DNA from: Oxytricha trifallax
Taxonomy: Eukaryota > Ciliophora > Spirotrichea > Sporadotrichida > Oxytrichidae
Direction: 5' to 3'
NCBI GenBank assembly: GCA_000711775.1
Contig: ARYC01017349.1
Location: 53,451 to 117,450 of the forward strand
DNA: 64,000 nt
Shown: positions 33,650-44,949 of the stretch, one piece after another
How the letters are laid out: the number at the start of each line of letters is the position of its first letter
Numbering within the stretch: position 1 is the first letter of the stretch
Position numbers and translations under genes: made by a program
Notes under the pieces: model-generated
What the model saw: the letters and a program-made list of their open reading frames with translations, nothing else
Told to the model about the DNA's origin: nothing
Databases searched by the model: none

Positions 33650-34433
33650 ATAATTTAAAAGTTGACTGGTGTGGGTGTAGATTTATCGTGGAGAGTGATT
33701 TGAATTTCGTATTCACCGTCTGGGGCAAAGCCTGGAACGTACCAAGTAATAGAGTCTTTGTACTCATCTCCAGCTTGGTATTTTTTCTATCTCACGTATT
33801 CATTTTGGTATAGTGGTTTAAATAGTAACAATAATAATTAGAATTGGAATTGTAAAAGTGTTTAGATAAAAATAATTATAATTCTATGGTGTGCCACTAA
33901 CGCTTACCTGAATATTTTATTAATTTCGTCAAAAGAAAAAGTTACTTTTTTATTTCAAAATCATACACCAAAATAATTTTGAATCTTGAGGCCTTAGAGG
34001 GCAGCATCTTCTACGAAGGTGCCTGAGAGGTCAAGAGTGATGGAATTGCTCTTGGTTGGCTGTTTAGGGTCGCTATAGGTGTTTGAATAGTCAATTTAGA
34101 GACCGCCCTCAGAGTCACAGTCGGTAAAAACAGTTGGCATTGACTGCAAGTAGCTGTGTTGACTTTTGCCCAACAAATTTTAAATAAATATAGGACTATG
34201 ATAATCAAAACTTATTAGTAGAACTCAACATAACTTTCATACTTTTCCTTTTTACAAATGATTGAATGACTTGTTAAGACCGTACTTCATGTAAACTTGA
34301 ATCGAATATAATATTTTAATAAGAATAATTTATTACTATTACTTCAAGGGGCTGACTTCAAGTTTGATGCTCTCAGCCATGGCATTAACTGAGAATAGAG
34401 CACAGACAACAGAGATAATAGCGGCTTTGTACA
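33650..34433 (-). CDS. Second secreted ML-domain protein (paralogue), 3' end not located
   Basis: Starts MYKAAIISVVCALFSVNAMA (signal peptide) at 34433. Coding islands then give ESIKLEVSPLK, later FTDCDSEGGLQIDYSNTYSD, SITLDLSGTFVEDAALQGLK, and YKDSITWYVPGFAPDGEYEI followed by QITLHDKS. The order and spacing match the ML-domain protein at 31854-32566 (DLSGxxV, ITWxVPxFAPxG, TLHDK), so the pair is a tandem duplication that has diverged. IESs separate the islands near 33800-34000 and 34150-34340, but pointers were not resolved. The final Cys-containing strand of the domain was not found after TLHDKS; the frame runs on into AT-rich DNA, so the last coding segment is missing or displaced. Confidence 0.75.
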
Positions 34434-35103
34434 TTGAATATATTTGCAGGTATAGTTTATTAATTATATCCTCGGTGGAATATCGTAATTAATAATTAAT
34501 TGCAAGCTGTGCCTATATTCTGGAAAGTTAATAAAAAATCTGATTTTAAAATTAGATTAAGTCCAATCTCAACTATTAATAATTTTAAATAATTTTATCA
34601 ATTTTCAATTATAAACCCCTGGCTAATATATCAAAAGCATATAAATGGAATTTCAGTTATAAAATTGCTATTAAATATTACAGGCATAATTAATAGTTTT
34701 TAAGGTAAAAAAAACCAAAAAATAAGAAGTATATAATATATTGGATCTTAGAAGCCTAAATTAATTTCCAAACTCTTCATTATTATTTTTTTTAAAATAT
34801 TTGTTGTTTTATCATTTGACGTCACGTTAATTTATTTATCTAACTAGCCTTTTTTCTTGCAGTATAACATTTTAGATTTGATTGTAAGAGAATTGATTGA
34901 ATAAAAGTAATAAAAGGTTAGTAAATATAATCTTTGAAATATATGTCAAAGATTCACTTTCGCTTTCGTTTTCGTTCTTATTGCGCATGCTATTTTCATT
35001 CCGTTTAAAGCGCTAAGAACCAATCTGATATCAATAATTTAATCATTAAGTTAAGGTAATGATGAGATCATAAGTGGTGGTATGAACTCTTGATGCTAGA
35101 TTC
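34434..35103. other. AT-rich intergenic DNA
   Basis: About 670 bp between divergent/convergent gene ends. A short imperfect repeat TTTCGCTTTCGTTTTCGTTC lies near 34958. No gene was recognised. Confidence 0.5.
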
Positions 35104-35751
35104 TCAGTGTTGAGCGATGAACTTGTCAGTGCCGTCTTCTTGGGTTTGGACCTTCTTTCTCAATAAGAAGAAGAGAGCTGCACCGAGACCAACGAGAGAT
35201 AAGGACATGAAAGTCCATGAGTACCAGGCAATGCTTTCACCCTTTGGCTCTTCAACTGGCTTATCTTCAGCGGGGTTAACGTCGACTACAACTGGTTCAG
35301 CTGGAGTGACTGGCTCAGTTGGATTGGTGGCTGGGGTGGTGGTGTCTTCTGCTGGTTTGGTTGGGGTATCTTGGGCTGGTGCGTCATTTGTTGGGGTTGT
35401 GGTGGAATCTGTTGGTGCTGGGGTGGTGGTATCAGTATTCTCAGTTGCTGGTTGTTCAGCTGGTGTTTCTGCTGGAGTAGTCTCTTCAGCAGCTGGTTAA
35501 GCATCAGCTGGAGTAGTGGCGTCATCAGCTGGAGCTGCGGTTGAAGCATCAGATGTTGCGGTGGCATCGGTAGCTTCAGCGGTAGTCTCTTGCAATGAAA
35601 GGAAGCCATCTAAACCCTTGGGAGTGGTCAAATCAGCGGAAACGGACAAGTCAACTGAGGTTGAGGTGGAGGCGTGGTGATCGGCATTGGCGAAACCAAG
35701 AACTCCAAATACAAGAATCATTGATACAACTGCGGCGGTCTTTCTCATCAT
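35104..35751 (-). CDS. Mucin-like type I membrane protein
   Basis: A single uninterrupted frame of about 215 codons (one TAA read as Gln). It starts MMRKTAAVVSMILVFGVLGF, a signal peptide ending near NADHHAS. The central 130 residues are almost wholly Ala, Thr, Pro, Asp and Glu (for example TTPAETPAEQPATENTDTTT), as in heavily O-glycosylated stalks. A single membrane segment near the C-terminus (WTFMSLSLVGLGAALFFLL) is followed by a short basic cytoplasmic tail (RKKVQTQEDGTDKFIAQH) and TGA. It is GC-rich against its surroundings and has no IES. No enzymatic domain is present; a surface-coat role is inferred. Confidence 0.85.
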
Positions 35752-36024
35752 CTTTAAATGTTTATACTTTCGATATTTATTATAATTTCACAATAATTAA
35801 AGTTTCATCACTCTTATCTCATTAATCAATTTTAGTATCAGAATATTGCCTTCATAAAAGTACTTCACTCTTCTCTTTAAATTTGCAAATATTTTCATTA
35901 TTATTATTCTTAATTTGTCTTGATGTTTATTCTTATGATAGTAAAATGTAGAATGAATAGCTAATTTTAATTAAGAAATTAAGACATCAGAAAGTTCTAT
36001 CATCGTTATTAATTATCGAGTCAA

Positions 36025-38208
36025 TCACTACTATTGATTATCGTTTTGTTATTATGAAACACCTTACTCTTTCTCTTATCTCTTCCTGCAATGAAGAGCA
36101 GAGTCGTATCTGTGTTTCAAATTTGAATTGCCGAATCCAGGCTCCTTGAATTTATAAGTTAGCAGGGGTTTCAATTAGGCAACGATAGTTACCAACTAAA
36201 ATTCAACTAAGTCTCTTACCACTCTTTTAAAATAAATGAGTCAGGTAAGCTTTGCATCAGATAATATTTTATAAAACCACAGAGTCTATGTTTTTGTAAG
36301 CAGTGGGAGCTTCTTCATAAACTAGTTGCTTATTTTCACAAACCACCAGACTGTCAAAATTAAATAAAAATTTAATCATTAATTTTAATTTTAGATATCA
36401 AAATCAGTTTTCAAAAGCTCATGAGCATTAGGATGCTTATTTTATTAACAGCTAGTGCCTTACTTCTGTTCATCTTCCTACCTGCTCCATGAGCCAACGA
36501 GTACCCTGAATAAATGTGTATTTTCTTTATTAACTTTCACAAGGTAAGAGTAAGAACCTCGTGAACCTGGAATCACCAGGAATTCTGAGCGATTTGAGGG
36601 AGTAGCTCCTTTCCTATGTACCCATACTTATTTAAGTAAAATAATTATAGTGACCCAATTAAACTCAATTAAAATAACTTTAATATAATTTCTCTAGCTT
36701 AGATTCTTCGTCTTAAATGAATTACTACTCTACGAAGTTATGATGAATATCTATAATGCAGTCACTCGAAGAAACTGCTAGGTCTGGAAATTATATATTA
36801 TCTTTCTAATCTTAACTACGTTCGTTTTGCTTTCTGGAATCAATTTGTTTCAGTATTCTATGAGCTATTAACATTCTGTTTCTCCTAGCAAAGTTTAGAG
36901 CTAAATCTTTTTACATATTTATTGAAATAAATTTCAATAAATCATGACTCTGTAGATATTCTTAACACTCTACTGAATCGATTTTACAGCCTTTATTTTC
37001 CAAATGCTTTGTTTTATCCATATACTGCACATATATTGTCTCACCCAGTGATCTACTACCACTATGCACAAGCATATAGACTTCATTAGAATCCAAGCCA
37101 ATTCTGTCAGCTGATTCTTAATCAATAATCTGAACTATCTCTTAGAATTCAGCGAAGTGATTTCCTCCGCCTATAGTCCCTAAAGTTTACAAGTGCTTCT
37201 TTTCTAATTTATCCACATCAATTTTTAATTAAATTATAAACTTTGGCGAATTTATACATAATTAAATTTAAAATCAAGTTTGGATATGTGATTACTTCCC
37301 CAATCAAATTCTTAGTTAAAGAAATCTAGATATTTCTACTCATTTTTACTCCAAGGACAATCAATGCTGACTAAGCTGTTTTTAATGGTTTCCAACTTTT
37401 TCATAGTCAATTTAGAAACTTGTATGCCAGTTTTGAGAAAGCACATTCCACAGCCTATATCTTGATCAACTAGCTCTGGATAAATAATATTTTCTGTGAT
37501 AACTGAAGCACCGATGGGAATGCCCTTTCCAGGATGCAAATCTGGCATGCCAAAAGCGAACAAACAACCCTCTAGTTTAGCCGCTGAATATAATTGCTTC
37601 ATGGATTCTTCATCGATAAGAGTTTCCTTAGCTATAATTTTTATTTTCCCAATTTTGTTGTTTGCATTTTACTATTATACCTGCTAAATATCATTCTTTG
37701 GTAATTAATCTTTTTCTTCTTCGTCAATGTTATTAGATATATCACTTGAATCTTGAACTTCATTATTGAGCTATTGCTTTGGTAGATCTTTCTCTGAAAG
37801 CACGAGAGTCAAATTTGGTTTTTATTCAATTTCTCTGTAGAATTCAATTGAGAAATTATAGATGACTTCTCTCAACTATTCTTCATTCTCTACTGGCTTA
37901 TTTGTCTTCAACACATAGATTAATTATATTTAATTTGGAGTTTATTTAAATAATAAATTAACTTTACAATTAATAGATCCTAAATTGAGAATATTAACTC
38001 TTGAATTTATAAAAATAATCGATACTTACGCTTTAACTTTGACAGTCTTAAACTTATTCTTAGCTTATTGCTACAACCACTTGAAATTTACTTTGTCTAA
38101 GTCCTCAACCACAATATACTTAGCATCCTTGATATTCTATTGTCTGACAATGTTCACCTACACTTTTTTGAAGGGTGCTTTTTATGATTAGCTATTTAGA
38201 GATTCCAT
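36025..38208 (-). CDS. RtcB-type RNA ligase
   Basis: Starts MESLNSQSQKAPFKK at 38208. An N-terminal region (KDAKYIVVEDLDKVNFKWLQ) precedes the RtcB core. Its motifs appear in family order: GMPDLHPGKGIPIGASVIT, VDQDIGCGM (metal-binding Cys), TLGTIGGGNHFAEF, VHSGSRSLG, LALNFARRNRMLIAHRI, IIDIHHNF, VHRKGAT, IPGSRGS, SLAHGAGRKMNRSKA (the His guanylylated in the family) and LVYEEAPTAYKNIDSVV. RtcB joins 2',3'-cyclic phosphate or 3'-phosphate ends to 5'-OH ends in tRNA splicing and RNA repair. The layout with the long N-terminal extension and a PLLTYK tail is unlike the standard archaeal/metazoan form. IESs are fixed at 36908-36943 and 37222-37307; a GTAAGT intron lies near 37922-38029, and other breaks lie near 36350-36400, 36510-36540, 36615-36690 and 37620-37690. 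Confidence 0.88.
36908..36943. other. IES, pointer TAAATC (plus strand)
   Basis: TAAATC lies at 36902-36907 and 36938-36943; removing 36 bp joins QEYLQSHDL to ALNFARRNR, matching the expected RtcB order. Confidence 0.88.
37222..37307. other. IES, pointer ATCAA (plus strand)
   Basis: ATCAA lies at 37217-37221 and 37303-37307; removing 86 bp joins LDFFNQEFD to VDKLEKKHLQ in frame. Confidence 0.82.
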
Positions 38209-38335
38209 TAGAAAATTATCAAATAACTTATGTATTAAATTAATATAATAATATTGGCTTATATCAATAAACACTCCAATTAAATTAGCAGAATATTATA
38301 TTATAAACTCAGTTATTAACAAAACTTTAACTCTA

Positions 38336-39046
38336 GCAATTGTTACAATTCAAACTTATAATATCAATGTGTTAGTTACAAAAGCTCTTCTCACATTGTT
38401 CACATATTATATTTCCACAATCATCACAATATTAATTTTAGCAATTTGAACATTAAGTTAACAGTTTTACATGAATTGTTAGTATTTTACTGCAATTAAA
38501 ACATTTTTGTTTTACTTAATATTTGTTTGATTTATCATGATTATGTAATTACTACACAGATTCTTGCAAATGAAAAATATAACCATATATAAGATTTTAT
38601 AAACTTTGGAATGATTTTATAAATTGAATATTTAATGGCTTAATAAATAAATGAAGCTAATCATGTACTTTATTGCTCAGTATATTATACTATCTTTGTA
38701 AGATAATTAAATCTTTCATTTATGTTTAAATTTCTTATTAATTTACAGGCTCAATTTTTTTATAGTCAAAATCTTAGTAAAATTCTTGTATAGGAATTAA
38801 GATACATTCATATTTATGCTAATTTATATAGTCATTCGGCATAAATTCTAAGCAATATTGGCATTAAATGTTATTAACTTAATTGCTCTCTTTGCATATT
38901 TCTGAATGCCCAAAGTAATCTCTTGTATTGAATTTTATCAAGCATTTTTAACATTAATGTAATTAGTTTTTTATAATTTAGATTTATTCATGATTTAGTG
39001 TGTAGTTTTTCAAAGTACTAGTAGGGGTGGGGCATATATTACCCAT
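38336..39046 (-). CDS. Zinc-finger protein, 5' germline block of a scrambled gene
   Basis: Starts MGNICPTPTSTLK at 39046; Met-Gly with a Cys at position 5 is a typical N-myristoylation/palmitoylation signal (inference). Zinc-binding pairs follow in TRAF-like spacing: HQCQKCLIKF, GHSEIC, QCQYCLEFMPNDYINQHKYE with a following Cys. After an AT-rich break (about 38600-38750) come KCFNCSKIL, QCSNCQNQYCDDCG, ICEQCEKSFCNQH and LNCNNCQSQ. The frame then meets TGA downstream, but at 38336-38345 it reaches the 10-bp repeat TTTAACTCTA found again at 40423-40432. Joining there continues in frame into the block at 39290-40432. The protein is therefore a membrane-tethered, Cys-rich adaptor or ubiquitin-ligase-like factor. 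Confidence 0.8.
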
Positions 39047-39289
39047 TTTATTATAAATATGTGAAACTTATGTAGATGTCAAAATGCAGGAAAAGCAAAA
39101 ATAATTATGACAGTCAGGGCATTAGGAGCCATCAATATTTAATGGCTAAGTGCAAATTTAACATTTCATTATCTAAAATTTATTTCGTATTATAAATATC
39201 TCTTTTTTATTATTCTAATAATAATTAGACTTGACTCCTATAATATCTTACTATTACATAATTTTGAAGAAAATAAATTTTATTTGTAT

Positions 39290-40432
39290 TCATATATTGT
39301 TTATGTTATTACTGTACAATCGGTTCCTGGCTGATTAAACTCCAAAATTGCCATTCACATTAGGCCTCTGTACATTCGAACTTAGATGCTTGTTCAAATG
39401 TGTGAAAGAAGGTCCCTTACCCACAATTCCAATGCCAACTCCATATTATCTCTATAAGTGCTTGCTTTCATTGCTTCCTGATTTCCTAGAGATTTGAAGG
39501 TTCATTTTAGAGCGAGTCCCTAAAACACTTTAGACACCTGTGTTTGTATTCCCTGTATAGATCAGTCTGTTATGCTTAATGTCATCATCTGAATCACTAT
39601 TCAAGTTTATCTAAAGGTTTTACTGATCATTTATTAAATTTTCATAGATATTTTGCCTGCGTTGCTTCTTGAAGTGCTCCTTCATTGATTAGTTTTTCAT
39701 CAGCACAGTGGGGTTGAATCTTTTGCTAAATTCATCAGTATCGAATTACTAATCTGACCCATAATTATTGAGTTGTTGATTTCTTTATGATTAGGGTGAT
39801 TCTGAAGCTTATTTGGCTTGCAAACGCTTAGCTCCAATAGTTTTTTGAATCAAATTTGTGACTAATGAATTAATCTTAGCTTGGTTATGTATTTATGTAT
39901 TTTAATGCGAGGCTATAGTCATTGTGGGATTTTGAGTTGAGGATTTAGCGTTTTATCCAATTTGAGTGGGTAAAGATTTTGTTGAGATGCCCTTCATAAA
40001 TTGTGTCCTGAAATCTAAGGGTGACTGTCCTAATAATTAAATAAAACAATATCAAATTATGTGTTTCCTCTGCTAGCACCAGAAATCACATTTTACTTAA
40101 GTTTCCTTGCAATCTTAGCATTAGCCATGTATTCATTATAAGAAAGTAGTTCTAGCTCATCAGATTCATTAAGTTTTGGTTCTTATGATTTCTTACGTTT
40201 TTATTCCAAAATCTTTTGTTCTTCTATTAGTAAATTTTCCAAATTATTTTAAGTCGTTTGTGATTTTGTTCGAGCAGATTGTACTTGGTTTAGGCATTTA
40301 ATGTCATGAGGATTTATACGATTTTATTATAAGCTAAATTATTGTTATTTAATATATCAAATTATATGGTCAATAAAAATTTTATTGGAGACCATCAATT
40401 TACTGAGCAGGAGTAACTATTATTTAACTCTA
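39290..40432 (-). CDS. Zinc-finger protein, 3' germline block of the same scrambled gene
   Basis: Begins at the repeat TTTAACTCTA (40423-40432) with IIVTPAQQIDGLQQN. It crosses an IES (40329-40386, pointer ATTTTATT on the plus strand) into RINPHDIKCLNQVQSAR, a Lys/Glu-rich helix (LLIEEQKILEQKRKKS), and a frame break near 40020-40070. It continues as a Ser/Asn/Gln-rich tail (MKEHFKKQRRQNIYENLI, KSGSNESKHLQRQYGVG) to TGA at 39290-39292. There is no start codon in this block. Its natural N-terminus is the zinc-finger block at 38336-39046, which lies downstream on the same strand, so the two blocks are in swapped order. Confidence 0.82.
40329..40386. other. IES, pointer ATTTTATT (plus strand)
   Basis: ATTTTATT lies at 40321-40328 and 40379-40386; removing 58 bp joins IDGLQQN to RINPHDIK in frame. 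Confidence 0.85.
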
Positions 40433-40794
40433 AACATTTTACTATATCTATGGTTATTGAAATCCACTACTTAATCTTTTACTTTTATTTTACTGTAAAA
40501 TTAAATACTGATGGGAGAATTTAATTTAATTTATAAAATATCAATCTTGAGATATATCGAATTTCTTAGATTTTTTATTGAAACTGAACCTAATTTTTAA
40601 TATAGAGACAAATTGATAATATTTGAAATGGGTTGAAAAATTTAATAAATTCAGATACATCCCTTGAATAAATTCAGCTTAACCACTCTTTTAATGACAA
40701 CTAAAAAGATCTTTAAAATTATTTGAATTCTGCTAATTTAGAATTAATGTCCAAGATTTTCATAATCTTTCATATAATATAGGATTATTATAAT
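40433..40794. other. AT-rich DNA between genes
   Basis: Lies between the swapped zinc-finger block and the end of the PX-like gene. No coding island was recognised. Confidence 0.45.
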
Positions 40795-43194
40795 TCAATT
40801 ATATTTATTATAATGTATTTTCTTGAATATTAAAGTTGTGATTGTTATTAATGTGGTGAACTTAATTATTAATTATTTTTCGCAAAATTATTGTCTTTAT
40901 ATTACTGAACTACTCTCTGAGTCAAAGGTTAATACTATGCTAATTCTCTTGGTGTTTCTAAAGTGTTGAATAGTAATTCTGAAACTGTTTATAATTCCGT
41001 GTTTTGAGGAGCTTAACTTTGTTTTATAAGTTTTATGGTAAAATTACTTTACTTAAGAAAAAATACAATATTTGTAAGATCTATGAATATTATACATTGA
41101 ACTTTGTCTTTTCTTGGAACTACCTTTGCGAGCTGATTTTTATTATTGATTTTATGTGGCAGTTTAGACGAAAGATCTCTTTTGAGCGAATGACTACTTC
41201 TAATTCTTTATTTTACTAATCACTGATTACCCAGTAGACTTCTTATTATAAATAACTTGCTTTAATAAAATGTAATCTTATATTAAGATTGAATTATTAT
41301 AGCAGACTATGTTTGAGCAGTAGAATTAGTGTTAGTATGATTATTGCTCAAACTGTTAATCATGCCAGATCTAGATTAGGTCAACAATGTATTATTATTG
41401 GCATTATTTCCTGATTTACTCATAACCAATAAGTTTTTCATGCTTCTTGTATCATTATTAGAATTTAACTGTTACTGACTTGGACAACTTTCCATATTAT
41501 TTATCATAGATGGAGTAGGCGCTTTGGTTTTAGCGGATTTGACTTGCTCATTATGTAATTATGATGACTTTTTATTTTGAATTTGAGTCTTCTCGAGTTT
41601 TGACTGATTAGCAGAGAGCGTGTTTGATTATTGCATTGGATTTAAATAGAGAGCAGATTTTGTGCGAGCATGACCTAGGAATCTTTAAGTGGACTGCTGT
41701 TGTTCAGGTCGGGTGTTTGGGGTTTTTAATTTAAGTGATTTCGTTTCAAAAGAGCCAATAAATTGTTTGAAGAGGTTTGAACTGCTAATTTCAGGTATTG
41801 ATACACACTCCTAAAAAGCAGATTCAAAAATTAAAAAAAATTATTACATTTAAAAAGTTTTGAAGTATACTGATCTTTTAAGTCTTACTAAGTACCTTGA
41901 TATGCAGCTCCACATAAATGCTTAATTTATGTAGTTATTTAATTTCATTTGAGAGCATTACAAATTAGTTTAACAATCGTGAAACTTAGTAACTATGCTA
42001 TCCTATTTTATCAGTGACATCTATTGTATAAACTTCAATTTTATCTCCATTGTTTTTAACATAATTAACTCCAGAAATCTTCGCTTCAAACTAAGTAATT
42101 GGTGATTGATAAAGATTAGATTAAAACTAACTAGCTGGCTTAACTTATTGCTACTACTACTATTGCTGATTTTAGATTTAATTAACTGAAATGTAATTTT
42201 GCAACATGTTTTAATGCTAAACTTATGACTGCTAAAGTTGCAAAGGGCTTGTCATAAACAAGTTATTCTAGGCGTTATTATTATTAGAATAATTACTATT
42301 GATATTCAAGCTATCATAATTTAACTAATGTGTGCTCTGATTGAATTAATTGCTCATAACTTACTGCTGTTGCTGTTACTATTCTATAAGATTTCTTATG
42401 ATTTAGATATCACTTTGTAGTTCATTTCTCTCCATTACTAAAGACGACATGAAATCCTCTGTCCTATACATTTAGTCTATTTCATTATTTTACCAATAAT
42501 CTTGAGCATTGTTAGTTTAAAGTCCACCAGCTAGTGGAGACTGCATATAAATATTCGTAGGACTATGAATTGTGTTTGTATTGTATTATTACTGCTGACT
42601 ATTAGCTTGTATAGTCAACTGCTTTACTTGTGCTTTAAGCCAATCATACTACTAGCGAATTTGATGATTTTCCCTCTGCGCTCTTATCCTTTGTTCTCTT
42701 TCTTAATCAATCTCTGATCACAGTTGATTCATTAACTGTATGTTTTAATTGGCATTGTTCTATATTTGCTGCTAGTTGTTTTGATTTTGTTGATTTTGTT
42801 CAGTTGTTAAATAGCTACCTATCTTTGAGAACCCCTCTTCGTCTTCCTCTTTAATACAATCTTCTATGTTTATCTGGTGTTTGTAATTAAACTCTTCATC
42901 GCCTTCTTCACTAGAAACATGATTAGAGGGTTCTCTGTGTTTTAGTTGCTGAGGGTAGCTTGACACTATAATTGGATCGTTTTAGTTGTTTTTGCATAGA
43001 GATGGTGCCTATTGATACTTCTGTTGTTTCTATTACTGCTACAAGGGAATGTGTTAGTTTTGCTGTTGATAGGAGGGATGAGCTTATTGGAAATTGGCAG
43101 AAGGGGATTTATTTAGTTAAGTGTTGCCAAAGTGAGATAGCGGACTAATGATCTGTTAGTGTTATTATTGCTTCATTACACTATTTGTATTCAT
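40795..43194 (-). CDS. Gln/Asn-rich protein with PX-like domain; two in-frame TGA codons
   Basis: Starts MNTNSVMKQQQHQQ at 43194. The first 500 residues are dominated by Gln and Asn, with a helix EIDQEREQRIRAQREN. A PX-like region is seen at about 42085-41900: KISGVNYVKNNGDKIEVY, DVTDKIGQHSYQVSRLLNQF and LSNEIKQLHK, the usual order of a phosphoinositide-binding PX fold (moderate confidence). An AT-rich break near 41820-41900 separates it from ISSSNLFKQFIGSFE and a Ser/Asn-rich tail. A further coding island at 40870-41200 (SLKRDLSSKLPHKINNKNQ; TVSELLFNTLETPRELA) continues the gene. TGA occurs in frame at 42718-42720 and at 41220-41222 with good coding on both sides. Either the sequence has errors there, an IES is unresolved, or the gene is damaged. 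Confidence 0.65.
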
Positions 43195-43400
43195 AAACTA
43201 ATAATTATTGCAATTAATTTATTTTATTCTTATAAATTATATTCACTTAAAAGGGTTTTTTTAGATTATCACTTTATTTTCTCATTATAGGGATAAATAA
43301 AATTTACATAATCATGCATAAATTATGATATGGTATATCAATAATATCCAAATTAAATAATTTATTAAACGCTTAATAATATTAAATTAGTTATTTGTTA

Positions 43401-44791
43401 ATGATGTTGGATATCCGAGATTCAGTGAAGGAGCGCTCTGGCACTTTACATGATTAAAACGATTTTTCTGAAAGAGGAAGGAAATTCATAGATGGTCAAT
43501 TTGATTTTTAGGTTAAAACTCACTAATTCGAAGTCAAAAATTTAGTAAAACAACTAAGCTAAGTTCTAGTTTGTAAGTATTACTAAAAAGGTATGACTTT
43601 ATTGTTTAGATGGCACACTACATGACTATGATAAGGAAGATCCAATACTTAAACTATGTATTTAGACTCCCCACAGTCACAAAAATCCCGATAAAAATTG
43701 CTATTCATGTTCCAAGACAGGTGGAGACGATATCACCTGCAATTATTGCGGCTATAAATCTTGCAAAGATTGCACATAAAAGAAGAGACCCTACCCAGGT
43801 TAACCAATCTAACAGTAGCAGGGTAAATAGAAGCTGTTGCGTGGCATAATTTGCAAGGTGTGTGAGAGGAAATTTTAATTGGGAGTTTTTCATGCTAGAG
43901 AGACCTCAATTATAGTAAGAAACGAGGAGTAAATCAATCAACTTAATCAAAACCTTAAAGCTAAGCAGGCCACTCTTGAAGGAGTGAAAAAGGAGTGCAA
44001 TGACATTAAATCTCAAATGATGAAAATAGATAATGACCAAGTCAACTTCTAGGAGAGAATCAAAATTGACATTGAAAAGCTCGAAGACCTAGTCGTTGCA
44101 TAAGAGACTACAATTTAAAGAACTGAGAACAAAATTAATGATCTTATTTAGCAGAATGAACAGTCAAAAATAGAAAAGAAAAATCAAGAAGAAAATATTA
44201 AGCAGCTGTAAGTTAACATTTACTTTTCTTATATTTTGATTCTTAATTATTTATCTCTTTAATAGTAAAAAACAAGAAGAAAGAAAGAATGAAGAGTAAG
44301 AGAAGTTAGAAAGAGAATACAAATTACTAATGAAAATTATTCAAAAATACCGTCAAATTGAAGTGGATGCGCAGCGCTAAGCTCAACAAACCAATTACAA
44401 CTAAGCTAAAAATCAAGGCAGCAATTCCTTCAAAAATAATCAATATAACATGAGCGATGGGAATCCAAATGAAGACTAAATTCTGTTTGAGAAGAAGGAC
44501 AATTACCAAATACCTAAACTCATTTAAAATACTAGAAGTCGATAGGTTTCTTAGAATGTGAGGACAGAATCAAATTAAGAGCTGAGGTTCGACACTAAAT
44601 CATCCAGTATGTAGAATCAGTTGGATCATTTTCATGCGGCTTCTCTCTCATAATTAATGAAACATATACAATTCAAAGATTTTTTATTTATTATAACGAA
44701 AGATGGATCAAAATCATAAAAGAAGGAGAAGAAAGTAAATAAACAGGAAGATAAAAAGTCTACTTGTAAATCCGGTTGCTAATTATTTTGA
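43401..44791 (+). CDS. FYVE-like zinc-finger protein with coiled coil
   Basis: Starts MMLDIRDSVKERSGTLHD. After an IES (43576-43660) a Cys-rich finger reads KNCYSCSKTGGDDITCNYCG, then YKSCKDCTQKKRPYPG and GIICKVCERKF: eight Cys in four CxxC-type pairs, the pattern of FYVE and related double-zinc fingers that bind PI3P on endosomes. The basic RRHHCR signature of a canonical FYVE is replaced by YKSCKDC, so lipid binding is not assured. A long coiled coil follows (QINQLNQNLKAKQATLEGVK to EKLEREYKLLMK), interrupted by a 58-nt intron (44208-44265, GTAAGT...AATAG). A Ser/Asn-rich tail ends in CKSGCQLF before TGA at 44789-44791. Confidence 0.8.
43576..43660. other. IES, pointer TGTA
   Basis: TGTA lies at 43572-43575 and 43657-43660; removing 85 bp joins QLSQVLVC to IQTPHSHKNP in frame. 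A 4-bp pointer is weak, but the alternative frame hits TGA and the insert starts with a donor-like GTAAGT. Confidence 0.6.
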
Positions 44792-44949
44792 CTATTACTT
44801 TAATTTTATGAATATCCTTAATTATTATCATTAATTTGATATACAATTCTCAGACAAATTGGGAAAGTATAGAATGATTTACTATAAAACAATTATATTT
44901 AACAATAAGTTCACAAAATATTATTGCCTCACAATCTTATAGTATCATA

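Noticed and set aside
35117-35609. Two frames of Ser/Gly/Val or Gln/Pro/Leu repeats overlapping the mucin-like gene.
   Set aside because: Shadows of its Thr/Pro/Ala-rich stalk.
41004-41219. Plus-strand 71-codon frame.
   Set aside because: The minus strand here carries better coding that continues the PX-like gene.
43610-43849. 79-codon plus-strand frame read with the standard code.
   Set aside because: It is out of frame with the Cys-rich finger, whose CxxC pairs and continuation into the coiled coil fix the real frame.
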